13,886 bases of DNA from a bacterium (GTDB lineage Bacteria > Desulfobacterota > Binatia > UBA12015). The notes beneath the pieces were generated by a model. That model had not been told where the DNA came from, made no database searches, and saw only the letters and a list, made by a program, of their open reading frames with translations. A program made the translations under genes and the position numbers. Where the stretch lies: assembly GCA_029976905.1 (NCBI GenBank), contig JAPOLW010000041.1:1-13886 (forward strand). Direction: 5' to 3'. Each line of letters starts with the position of its first letter. Within the stretch, counting starts at the first letter, position 1. Shown here in pieces: positions 1 to 7,334 of this stretch.

Positions 1-393
1 GATTCGGGCGAGCCTGGACAGGGTCGGCGGGACCTCGTGGTGACCGAGGGGTCGGCGACCTCCAGCCATCGTTTCGTTCCCTCGACGTCGGCGGCCTCGG
101 TACGCCGCATCGGCCAGACGATCCCGCCCGAGGAGGCGAACGGTGAGTTCATCGGGGTCCTCCTGTTGTCGAAGGCGGGTGCCCGGCTGGTCTCCGGGGT
201 GGCACGGGAACTCCAGGGGCGCGGTGCCGGCCCCTTCCACGAGGCCGACTCCCTCGAGCGCGCCAGCCTCACCGATCTCCTCCAGGAGCTGATCTCGCGG
301 GGACATCCGGTCGATTGCATCGACGTGTACAAGGGATGGATGGAGGTGAATACCTTCGACGACTACCGCCGGGCCTGGGCGGAGATCCGCTGA
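1..393 (+). CDS. Nucleotidyltransferase domain, C-terminal part (probably the end of a bifunctional PEP mutase/NTP transferase); 5' truncated
   Basis: The frame is open from base 1 to the TGA at 391-393, so this is the last ~130 residues of a longer protein; the GTG at 37 is probably internal. The visible part reads like the C-terminal half of a sugar/choline-phosphate NTP-transferase fold. It has a GEFIGV segment followed by SKAGARL, then SLTDLLQELISRGHPV, and it ends with WMEVNTFDDYRRA. That last segment is the W-x-E-[VI]-[DN]-T motif that supplies a metal ligand in these enzymes, here with Asn where Asp is usual. Such a domain is commonly fused behind phosphoenolpyruvate mutase, the PEP-to-phosphonopyruvate isomerase that commits carbon to phosphonates. 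The decarboxylase and transaminase genes directly downstream make that identity likely. The mutase part lies outside the window, so the fusion is inferred. A stand-alone nucleotidyltransferase is the alternative. Confidence 0.65.
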   Translation, partial: DSGEPGQGRRDLVVTEGSATSSHRFVPSTSAASVRRIGQTIPPEEANGEFIGVLLLSKAGARLVSGVARELQGRGAGPFHEADSLERASLTDLLQELISRGHPVDCIDVYKGWMEVNTFDDYRRAWAEIR

Positions 394-446
394 GGGGCGC
401 CCGCGTCGTTGGCCTCGCCGGGATTCGACGTCTACAACCCCTTGCC

Positions 447-953
447 GTGAGCGCGCACGCGGACCAGGCCCGTTTCCGGGGCGCAGATTTCGCCGACGCC
501 CTGGCCGACGCCGGCTTCGACTTCTTCACCGGCGTGCCCTGCTCGCTCATCGGATCGGTGCTCCTCTCGCTCGAAGAGCGCGGCTATGTGCCCGAGACCC
601 GCGAAGACGCCGCGATGGGTCTCGCCGCGGGTGCCTTCCTGGCCGGCCGGCGTCCGGTCGTGCTCATGCAGAATTCGGGTTTCGGCGTATCGCTCAACGC
701 CATCGGCTCCCTGCAGCAGATCTACGAGATGCCGTGCCTGCTGGTGATCACCTGGCGGGGATTCGAGGGCAAGGATGCTCCCGAGCACCTGGTCATGGGG
801 CGCGCCATGCCGCAGCTTCTCGAGGCCTATGGGATCGAGTGGCGGGCGCTCGGCGATCGTCCTCTGGAGCAGGAGGCGCGCTGGGCGCGTGAGCGTTTCG
901 ACGACGGGCGTCGGCCGGTCGCTCTGGTGGTGCCGCCGGGGGTCCTCGGGTGA
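447..953 (+). CDS. Phosphonopyruvate decarboxylase, alpha-type subunit (TPP pyrimidine-binding half)
   Basis: 168 residues from GTG 447, matching only the N-terminal half of phosphonopyruvate decarboxylase, the TPP enzyme that converts phosphonopyruvate to phosphonoacetaldehyde plus CO2. Family landmarks are FFTGVPCSL (27-35), RED around the likely TPP-activating Glu53, the AAGAFLAG helix (60-67), LMQNSGFG (73-80) and WRGFEGKDAPEH (103-114). The frame is open further upstream to 315, but those codons overlap the preceding gene and look unlike the family. GTG 447 gives the usual short lead before TGVPCS and leaves a 53-base gap after the previous stop. The partner half is the next gene, joined by a GTGA overlap. 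Single-chain enzymes are the form I know for this reaction; a split with similar subunit sizes is known for sulfopyruvate decarboxylase ComD/ComE of coenzyme M synthesis. Sulfopyruvate is therefore a conceivable substrate, but the neighbouring AEP transaminase favours phosphonopyruvate. Confidence 0.8.
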   Translation: MSAHADQARFRGADFADALADAGFDFFTGVPCSLIGSVLLSLEERGYVPETREDAAMGLAAGAFLAGRRPVVLMQNSGFGVSLNAIGSLQQIYEMPCLLVITWRGFEGKDAPEHLVMGRAMPQLLEAYGIEWRALGDRPLEQEARWARERFDDGRRPVALVVPPGVLG

Positions 954-1525
954 GTCCGCTCACGACCCGGGAGGCGCTCGAAGGGGTTCTGCCCCATCTC
1001 GACGGCTTCGCCGTGGCCTGCGCGAACGGTTTCATCTCGCGGTGGGCATGCGCAGTGCAGGACCGGCCGACGCATTTCTACATGATCGGGTCGATGGGCC
1101 TCGCGTCTTCGATCGGACTTGGAATCGCACTGTCCCGACCGGAACAGCCTGTGGCGGTGCTCGATGGCGACGGCAATGTACTCATGAACCTCGGCACCCT
1201 GCCGATGATCGGGGTGGCTCGTCCCTCGCGCTTCCTGCATGTGGTGATCGACAACGGTGTCTACGCGAGCACCGGAAACCAGCCGACGATTTCGAACCGG
1301 GTCGCTCTGGAGCGGATCGCCGAGGCCTCGGGCTATGCCCGCGCGGCGCGCGTCGTGGATCGGCCGACCCTGGAACGAACCGCGGCCGAATTCGTCGCGG
1401 CCGAGGGGCCGGGTCTCCTGCTCGTGGAGACGGCCCCGGAATCGGGTCCGCCGGCACCGCGGATTCCGTTCACACCCGCAGAGATGACGGCGCGGATCCG
1501 GCGGGCGCTCGGAGGCGCGCCGTGA
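950..1525 (+). CDS. Phosphonopyruvate decarboxylase, beta-type subunit (TPP diphosphate-binding half)
   Basis: 191 residues from a GTG at 950 that overlaps the TGA of the alpha gene (GTGA). It is the C-terminal, diphosphate/Mg-binding half of a TPP decarboxylase. The Mg-TPP motif begins with LDGDGN (71-76) and closes with IDNGVYAST around Asn102, the standard GDG-x(26)-N spacing. Before it lies THFYMIGSMGLASSIGLGIAL (41-61), the conserved glycine-rich segment of the phosphonopyruvate/sulfopyruvate decarboxylase group. With the upstream 168-residue half the total is ~360 residues, about the length of a single-chain phosphonopyruvate decarboxylase. The complex should be cytoplasmic, with the TPP site formed at the alpha/beta interface. 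This step pulls the unfavourable PEP mutase reaction forward. The transaminase gene follows with another GTGA overlap. Confidence 0.8.
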   Translation: MSPLTTREALEGVLPHLDGFAVACANGFISRWACAVQDRPTHFYMIGSMGLASSIGLGIALSRPEQPVAVLDGDGNVLMNLGTLPMIGVARPSRFLHVVIDNGVYASTGNQPTISNRVALERIAEASGYARAARVVDRPTLERTAAEFVAAEGPGLLLVETAPESGPPAPRIPFTPAEMTARIRRALGGAP

Positions 1526-2592
1526 TCCTTCTCAACCCCGGACCTGTGAACACCAGTGCGCGGGTCACTGCGGCGCTCGCTCGTGGTGACCTTTGCCACC
1601 GCGAGTCCGAATTCAGCGATCTCCTGGAGGCGGTGCGGGTGAAGCTGGTGCGTGCCTTCGCTCCTGGATCCGATTGGACCGCGGTGCCGCTCACCGGTTC
1701 GGGAACCCTGGCTCTGGAAGCCGCCGTCAGTTCCTCGGTCACACCGGGGCACAAGATGTTGGTCGTCGACAACGGCGTCTACGGTGCGCGTATTCGCGAG
1801 ATGGCCGAAACGCACGGTATCGAGACCGTCGTACTCGAATGGGGGTGGACGCAACGGCCCGACCCGGAGCGTATTGCCGAAGCCCTCGGGCGGGATTCCG
1901 CGATCGAGGTCGTCGCGGTCGTGCATCACGAAACGACGACCGGTCTGTGCAACCCGATCCGGGAGATCGGGCAGGTCACCCGCGCGGCGGGCCGCCGCCT
2001 CCTGGTGGATTCCATCAGTGGACTCGGCGGCGATCCGATCGATCTCGAGGCTTGGGGTATCGATGTCTGTGTCGGAGTAGCGAACAAATGCATCCAGGGG
2101 ATTCCCGGGGTCGGCTTCGTCCTCGCCCGCCGACCGGAGTTGGAGCGCATGGCGGGGATCCCGCCGCGAACGGTCTACCTCCATCTGCCGCGCCCCCACG
2201 CGGCGCACGAACGGCGCACCGTGCCCTTCACGGCGGCGGTCCAGGTCTTCTACGCGCTGGACGAAGCTCTCGACGAGTTGCTCGAGGAAACGGTCGACGG
2301 CCGGGTGCGGCGCTACGCGGCCGCAGCCAACCAGCTTCGCGATGGTTTCGGAGCGCTCGGGCTCGAAATTCTCGTGCCGCCCGCGTGGCGATCGAATTCG
2401 ATCACGACCCTGCGTCTTCCCGCTGGGATCCGCTATGCAGGCCTGCACGATCGGCTGAAGGAAGACGGCTTCGTGGTCTATGAAGGACAGGGGGAGTTGG
2501 GGGCGACCGCCTTCCGGGTGGCCAACATGGGCGCGCTGGACCACGAGGATTTTGCTCGCTTCCTCGCCGCGCTCGAACGGGTGTTGGCGTGA
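1522..2592 (+). CDS. phnW: 2-aminoethylphosphonate-pyruvate transaminase
   Basis: 356 residues from GTG 1522, overlapping the previous TGA (GTGA); the reading frame extends far upstream but that part is a shadow of the decarboxylase genes. It is a fold-type I PLP aminotransferase of the AEP transaminase family. It opens with ILLNPGPVNTS (2-12), followed by DLCHRESEFSDLL (26-38) and LTGSGTLALEA (56-66). The PLP-contacting Asp163 lies in VDSISGLGGDP, and the Schiff-base Lys189 in VANKCIQGIPGVGF, a segment diagnostic of AEP transaminase. Length is normal for the family (~360-370). The enzyme interconverts phosphonoacetaldehyde and AEP using alanine/pyruvate. PhnW is best known in AEP degradation, but no phosphonatase (PhnX) or phosphonoacetaldehyde dehydrogenase is present here. 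Next to the decarboxylase it most likely works in the biosynthetic, AEP-forming direction. Confidence 0.93.
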   Translation: MILLNPGPVNTSARVTAALARGDLCHRESEFSDLLEAVRVKLVRAFAPGSDWTAVPLTGSGTLALEAAVSSSVTPGHKMLVVDNGVYGARIREMAETHGIETVVLEWGWTQRPDPERIAEALGRDSAIEVVAVVHHETTTGLCNPIREIGQVTRAAGRRLLVDSISGLGGDPIDLEAWGIDVCVGVANKCIQGIPGVGFVLARRPELERMAGIPPRTVYLHLPRPHAAHERRTVPFTAAVQVFYALDEALDELLEETVDGRVRRYAAAANQLRDGFGALGLEILVPPAWRSNSITTLRLPAGIRYAGLHDRLKEDGFVVYEGQGELGATAFRVANMGALDHEDFARFLAALERVLA

Positions 2593-3308
2593 GGCCGACG
2601 GCCGTCGTGCTGGCCGCGGGGGTGGGCCGCCGTTTCGGAGCGGCCGGCCAGAACCGCCCCAAGGCTCTCCTACAGGTGGGTGGGGAGGCCCTGTTGGCCC
2701 GGTTGATCCGGCAGTTGCGCGCGGCGGGCGTCCCGGAGATCGTCGTGGTCGCGGGCTATGGAATCGAGCAGATCGAGCAGGCCGTGGGGGGCGCACCCGA
2801 TGTCCGGATCCTGCGGAATCCCGATTTCACGCGAGGAGCGATTCTCTCTTTGTACACGGCGCGCACGTGGTTGGACCGGTCGGTTCTGATCATGGACGCC
2901 GATGTCTTCGGACCCGACGAATTGATCGTCCGTCTGGTCCGTTCGCGCCACGAGAACTGCTTCCTGCTCGATCCGCGTTCGAAGGCCACGGGTGAAGAGC
3001 AGATGTTGACGGTGCAGCAGGGGCGGGTCGTCGACATCGCACGCCGGCCGCGTGGCGAATACGATCTCCTGGGCGAATCGGTCGGCTTCCTGAGGCTCGG
3101 GGCCGAAGCGGCCCGCTTGTTGGCCGAGCTCATCAGCGAGCGGGTCGATGCAGGCCAGATCGACCTGGAGCACGAGGAGGCCTACCCGACGCTGCTGGAA
3201 CGCGTCGTCGTGGGTTACGAGCGGGTCGACGATCTTTCCTGGACCGAGATCGACTTCCCCGAGGATCTGCAGCGCGCGCGCCGGATGGCGGCTGGCGTCG
3301 AGTCTTGA
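2589..3308 (+). CDS. Nucleotidyltransferase, phosphocholine/AEP cytidylyltransferase type (PntC/LicC-like)
   Basis: 239 residues from GTG 2589, again a GTGA overlap with the preceding stop. The N-terminus carries the NTP-binding signature AVVLAAGVGRRFG followed by RPKALL (Lys25). The metal-site Asp pair is in IMDADVFGPDE (Asp103, Asp105), and the second metal ligand is Asp222 in WTEIDFPEDLQRA. LDPRSKATGEEQMLTV (128-142) and ESVGFLRL (163-170) resemble phosphocholine cytidylyltransferases. In AEP pathways, enzymes of this type (PntC) make CMP-AEP, activating AEP for transfer to lipids or glycans. As the last gene of the coupled run, just after AEP transaminase, that role fits best. Substrate specificity cannot be read from sequence, so phosphocholine or a sugar phosphate remain possible. 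It is the second nucleotidyltransferase domain in this cluster; the other is the partial gene at the window start. Confidence 0.82.
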   Translation: MRPTAVVLAAGVGRRFGAAGQNRPKALLQVGGEALLARLIRQLRAAGVPEIVVVAGYGIEQIEQAVGGAPDVRILRNPDFTRGAILSLYTARTWLDRSVLIMDADVFGPDELIVRLVRSRHENCFLLDPRSKATGEEQMLTVQQGRVVDIARRPRGEYDLLGESVGFLRLGAEAARLLAELISERVDAGQIDLEHEEAYPTLLERVVVGYERVDDLSWTEIDFPEDLQRARRMAAGVES

Positions 3309-3449
3309 GCCTTCGGCGCGCGAGGGTGGTCGGTGTCGCGGGCCTCTCCGCGGTGCTCCGGACCGGACCCTTGCGGGGCGAGGGTGCCGGGCCGGCGAGT
3401 GGCGAGCGGCTCGCGGTCGGTCGGTCGATCTAGTACCTACTTCTATTCC
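3309..3449 (+). other. Intergenic region between the phosphonate operon and purL
   Basis: A 141-base gap, very GC-rich until a less GC-rich stretch just before the purL ATG. I see no hairpin followed by a T-run, so no intrinsic terminator; the best stem is a 5-bp GCGAG/CTCGC pair at 3402-3414. A TTG at 3305 overlaps the preceding TGA (TTGA) and opens a 42-codon frame ending at TAG 3431-3433. The predicted peptide is Arg/Gly-rich and matches nothing I know. A CGGT unit repeats three times near 3415-3426. The TACTTC at 3438-3443 lies where a -10 element for a leaderless purL transcript would be. Confidence 0.4.
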
Positions 3450-6400
3450 ATGCTGGTCCTGCGCGGCGGCCCCGCCCTATCCGATTCGAGACGCCAGCGG
3501 ACCCTTGCCCGGATTCGTCGGGACGTCCCCGATCTGCGATCACTCGAGGCTGCGTTCCTCCATTTCGTCGATCTCGACGGGACGCTCGACGCCGCCGCGC
3601 AAGCGGTGCTCGAACGTCTCTTGCGCTACGGGCCCTCCGCCCCCGATGACCTCCCGGACCCGCCGGGTCGTCTTCTCGTCGTCGTCCCCCGGATCGGCAC
3701 GATCTCGCCGTGGTCCTCCAAGGCGACCGACATCGCGCGTTCCTGTGGGCTCACCGGGGTGCGTCGCCTCGAGCGGGGCATCGCCTACCGCCTTGCGGGA
3801 TCGGGCGACGAAGCAGCGCTCGCCCTCGCGGTCGCTCCTCGTCTCCACGATCGCATGACCCAATCGGTTCTCACCGATCCGCAGGCCGCGGAGCAACTCT
3901 TTGCCGTCGCCGAGCCGCGCACCTTCGAGCGGGTGCCTTTGCTCGCGCGTGGCCGCGAGGCGCTCGTCGAGGCCAACGTGGTCCTCGGTCTCGCCCTCGC
4001 GGACGACGAGATCGATTACCTGGAGCGAAGTTTTCGCGACCTCGGTCGCGATCCGAGCGACGTCGAGCTGATGATGTTCGCGCAGGCGAATTCCGAGCAC
4101 TGTCGGCACAAGATCTTCAACGCGAATTGGGTGATCGACGGTCGCGCGGAGGAGGGCTCGCTCTTCGCGATGATCCGAAACACGACCGCGTGCTCGCCCG
4201 CGGGGGTTCTCTCGGCCTACGTCGACAACGCTGCCGTCGCCGAGGGATTTCCGGCGCGCCGTTTCTTCCCCGCAGCGCAGGGGCGGCAATACACCGCCCA
4301 CGACGAACCCACGCACTTCCTGATGAAGGTGGAGACCCACAACCATCCGACCGCCATTTCGCCGTTTCCGGGAGCCGCGACCGGCTCGGGTGGGGAGATC
4401 CGCGACGAGGGGGCGACGGGTCGGGGCGCCAAGCCAAAGGCGGGACTGACGGGCTTCTCGGTTTCGAACCTACGCATTCCAGGCGCCGAACAACCCTGGG
4501 AGAAGGATTTCGGTCGTCCCGCGCGCATCGCTTCGGCGCTCGACATCATGCTCGAGGGGCCGATCGGCGGCGCGGCGTTCAACAACGAGTTCGGCCGCCC
4601 CAACGTCTGTGGGTACTTCCGCACCTTCGAAGAGCGTGTACCCGGTCCCGACGGGCCCGAGGTGCGCGGGTACCACAAGCCGATCATGCTCGCCGGAGGG
4701 CTCGGCAACATCCGCGCCGCTGACGTTCACAAGGCCGACATTCCTGCGGGCTCCCCGTTGGTCGTGCTCGGTGGGCCGGCGTTGCGCATCGGGCTCGGTG
4801 GAGGCGCGGCCTCGTCGATGGCATCGGGTGCGAGCCACGAGGATCTCGATTTCGCATCGGTTCAGCGTGACAATCCCGAGATGCAGCGCCGTTGCCAGGA
4901 GGTGATCGACCGGTGCTGGGCGCTGGGAGAGGCCAATCCGATCCTCTCGGTCCACGATGTCGGCGCGGGCGGGCTTTCCAACGCGCTCCCCGAGATCGTG
5001 CACGGCAGCGGCCGGGGCGGTCGGTTCGAATTGCGGGACATCCCCAACGACGAGCCCGGCATGTCCCCTCTCGAGATTTGGTGCAACGAAGCACAGGAGC
5101 GTTACGTCGTCGCCGTTGCGCGTGATCGGCTGGAGGAGTTCGCCCGGATCTGTCGCCGTGAGCGGGCCCCCTTCGCCGTGCTGGGCGACGCCATCGAAGA
5201 GGACCATCTTCGCGTCGCGGATCGCCAATTCGACAACGCTCCGATCGACCTTCCGCTTTCGGTCCTGCTCGGCAAACCGCCGAAGATGCAGCGCGACGTC
5301 GCGCACCGTTCCTTCGAGCCGACACCGTTCACCACCGAAGGCATCGACGTGCGCGAGGCCGCGTTGCGCGTGCTCCGCCTGCCGACCGTCGGAGACAAGA
5401 CCTTCCTGGTGACGATCGGCGATCGCACCGTCTCTGGGCAGATCGTCCGCGACCAGATGGTGGGTCCCTGGCAGGTGCCGGTTGCCGACGCCGCCGTGAC
5501 GGTGGCGGATTTCGACGGCTATCGGGGCGAGGCGATGGCCCTTGGAGAGCGCACACCGGTCGCCCTCCTCGCGCCCGAAGCATCCGCCCGTCTTGCGGTG
5601 GGGGAAGCGATCACGAATCTCGTTTCCGTCGGAATCGATGGTTTGGCCGACGTGAAGCTCTCGGCCAACTGGATGGCGCCGGCCGGGCATCCGGGGGAAG
5701 ACGCGGGTCTCTTCGACGCGGTCCGCGCGGTGGGCGTCGAACTTTGTCCGGCGCTGGGCATTGCGATCCCCGTGGGCAAGGACTCGATGTCCATGCGCAC
5801 GGTATGGCGGGAAGGCAGCGAGGAGAAGAGCGTTACCTCTCCACTCTCGCTCATCGTCTCCGCGTTTGCGCGTGTCTCGGACGTGCGTCGCGCACTCACC
5901 CCACAGTTGAGGACCGACCGCGGTGAGACCGACCTTCTTTTGATCGATCTCGGCGGCGGACGGAATCGTCTCGGTGGATCGGCACTCGCGCAGGTCCACG
6001 GGACCGTCGGCGCCAGGCCTCCGGATGTGGACGACGCGGCGGTGTTGAAGACCTTCGCAGAGACTCTTTCCGAGCTCGTGCGCGCCGGCGATCTGATCGC
6101 CTACCACGATCGCTCGGATGGCGGTCTCCTGGCGACTCTGGTGGAGATGGCGTTTGCCGGTCGGATTGGACTCGACATCGAGCTCGAGGAGTCGGGTCCG
6201 GATCCCGTGGCGGCGCTCTTCGCCGAGGAACTCGGCGCCGTCGTGCAGGTCGCGCGCGCGGACCTCGATCGGGTGCGGGCGACGCTGGTCGACCGGGGAC
6301 TCGGTGCGCTCTGTCGCCATCTGGGAACGCTGCGCGCCGATGATCGGATCGTCGTGCGCGCCGGAGAGACGGTGCTGCTCGACGAAGCACGCGTCGACCT

Positions 6401-7334
6401 GCGCGGCGCCTGGTCCGAGACGACACGCCGGATGCAGGCCTTGCGTGACGATCCCGCCGCGGCCGAGGAGGAACACGCGGCCCGCCTCGATCCCGACGCG
6501 CCAGGGCTGCACGCGCACGTCCCCTTCGACTTCGCTCGCCCGGCCGCTCTCGTCGGGACGCCTCCCCGGATGGCCATCCTGCGGGAACAGGGCGTGAACG
6601 GCCAGGTCGAAATGGCCGCGGCCTTCGATCGGGCGGGTTTTGCGGCGATCGACGTCCACATGAATGATTTGCGAGCGGGCGAGGTCTCGTTGCGCGATTT
6701 CAAGGGCCTCGTCGCGTGTGGTGGCTTCTCCTTCGGCGACGTGCTCGGCGCCGGCGAAGGGTGGGCCAAGTCCATTCTCTTCCAGGCGCGGCTTCGCGAT
6801 GAATTTGCACACTTCTTTGCGCGCCCCGACACCTTCACGCTCGGTGTGTGCAATGGCTGCCAGGCCTTGTCAGCGCTGCGGGAGTTGATTCCCGGAGCCG
6901 AGCGTTGGCCGCGTTTCGTGCGCAATCGTTCCGAACAATTCGAGGCCCGGCTCTCCCTGATCCGTGTCGAGGAGAGCCCTTCGATCCTGCTGCGCGGCAT
7001 GGCGGGAGCACGGTTGCCGATCGCGGTGGCGCACGGCGAGGGGCGTGCCGAATTTCCGTCCGACGACGCCCGCGCCGCCCTCGATCGGGACGGACTGGTG
7101 GCCGCTCGGTTCGTCGACGGCCACGGGGCCGTTACCGAGCTCTATCCCGCCAACCCCAATGGCTCCCCCGATGGCATCACCGGCCTCACCACGACCGACG
7201 GCCGAGCGACCATTCTCATGCCGCACCCCGAACGGGTCTTCCGTACCGTTCAGCATTCCTGGCACCCCGGCGTCTGGGGCGAGGACGCTCCCTGGATGCA
7301 GCTTTTCCGCAACGCCCGCCGCTGGCTCGACTAG
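3450..7334 (+). CDS. purL: Phosphoribosylformylglycinamidine synthase (FGAM synthase, large single-chain type)
   Basis: 1294 residues, essentially the length of E. coli PurL (1295). Cytoplasmic enzyme of step 4 in purine synthesis: FGAR + glutamine + ATP to FGAM. The start is ATG 3450 because MLVLRGGPALSDSR aligns with the E. coli N-terminus (MMEILRGSPALS); the frame is open upstream to GTG 3333 without family resemblance. Domains in order are a PurS-like N-terminal region with GTISPWSSKATDIA, then the linker and first AIRS-like synthetase domain with ANSEHCRHKIFNANW and VETHNHPTAISPFPGAATGS. The second AIRS-like half follows, then the C-terminal class I glutamine amidotransferase. Its triad is visible: Cys1134 in GVCNGCQ, and His1259 and Glu1261 in PHPERVFR. 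No recognisable Shine-Dalgarno precedes the ATG. The stop codon overlaps that of the converging phosphatase gene. It is not part of the upstream phosphonate pathway. Confidence 0.97.
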   Translation: MLVLRGGPALSDSRRQRTLARIRRDVPDLRSLEAAFLHFVDLDGTLDAAAQAVLERLLRYGPSAPDDLPDPPGRLLVVVPRIGTISPWSSKATDIARSCGLTGVRRLERGIAYRLAGSGDEAALALAVAPRLHDRMTQSVLTDPQAAEQLFAVAEPRTFERVPLLARGREALVEANVVLGLALADDEIDYLERSFRDLGRDPSDVELMMFAQANSEHCRHKIFNANWVIDGRAEEGSLFAMIRNTTACSPAGVLSAYVDNAAVAEGFPARRFFPAAQGRQYTAHDEPTHFLMKVETHNHPTAISPFPGAATGSGGEIRDEGATGRGAKPKAGLTGFSVSNLRIPGAEQPWEKDFGRPARIASALDIMLEGPIGGAAFNNEFGRPNVCGYFRTFEERVPGPDGPEVRGYHKPIMLAGGLGNIRAADVHKADIPAGSPLVVLGGPALRIGLGGGAASSMASGASHEDLDFASVQRDNPEMQRRCQEVIDRCWALGEANPILSVHDVGAGGLSNALPEIVHGSGRGGRFELRDIPNDEPGMSPLEIWCNEAQERYVVAVARDRLEEFARICRRERAPFAVLGDAIEEDHLRVADRQFDNAPIDLPLSVLLGKPPKMQRDVAHRSFEPTPFTTEGIDVREAALRVLRLPTVGDKTFLVTIGDRTVSGQIVRDQMVGPWQVPVADAAVTVADFDGYRGEAMALGERTPVALLAPEASARLAVGEAITNLVSVGIDGLADVKLSANWMAPAGHPGEDAGLFDAVRAVGVELCPALGIAIPVGKDSMSMRTVWREGSEEKSVTSPLSLIVSAFARVSDVRRALTPQLRTDRGETDLLLIDLGGGRNRLGGSALAQVHGTVGARPPDVDDAAVLKTFAETLSELVRAGDLIAYHDRSDGGLLATLVEMAFAGRIGLDIELEESGPDPVAALFAEELGAVVQVARADLDRVRATLVDRGLGALCRHLGTLRADDRIVVRAGETVLLDEARVDLRGAWSETTRRMQALRDDPAAAEEEHAARLDPDAPGLHAHVPFDFARPAALVGTPPRMAILREQGVNGQVEMAAAFDRAGFAAIDVHMNDLRAGEVSLRDFKGLVACGGFSFGDVLGAGEGWAKSILFQARLRDEFAHFFARPDTFTLGVCNGCQALSALRELIPGAERWPRFVRNRSEQFEARLSLIRVEESPSILLRGMAGARLPIAVAHGEGRAEFPSDDARAALDRDGLVAARFVDGHGAVTELYPANPNGSPDGITGLTTTDGRATILMPHPERVFRTVQHSWHPGVWGEDAPWMQLFRNARRWLD

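Noticed and set aside
315..446. Upstream start at ATG 315 for the decarboxylase alpha subunit
   Set aside because: It would overlap the preceding gene by 79 bases, and the added 44 residues look unlike the family. GTG 447 fits known N-termini.
775..1521. Upstream extension of the transaminase reading frame to 775
   Set aside because: The frame is open, but this part overlaps both decarboxylase genes and translates to Arg/Gly-rich nonsense. Family similarity begins at GTG 1522.
447..1525. Sulfopyruvate decarboxylase (ComDE, coenzyme M synthesis) as the main call for the split TPP enzyme
   Set aside because: The subunit layout fits, but the adjoining AEP transaminase and PntC-like gene point to phosphonopyruvate. 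Kept only as an alternative.
1522..2592. AEP degradation role for the transaminase
   Set aside because: No phosphonatase, phosphonoacetate hydrolase or phosphonate transporter is seen, and a decarboxylase that makes phosphonoacetaldehyde is adjacent, so synthesis is the better reading.
1333..2796. 487-codon minus-strand frame across the transaminase gene
   Set aside because: Pro/Arg-rich shadow of the AEP transaminase and neighbouring genes; no family resemblance.
3371..3414. Intrinsic terminator after the phosphonate operon
   Set aside because: Only short GC stems such as GCGAG/CTCGC are present and no T-run follows; not distinguishable from GC-rich background.
4470..6812. 780-codon open frame on the minus strand inside purL
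   Set aside because: purL is certain on the plus strand from full-length family resemblance. The antisense frame gives low-complexity His/Arg/Glu-rich sequence with no recognisable motif, as expected opposite GC-rich codons.
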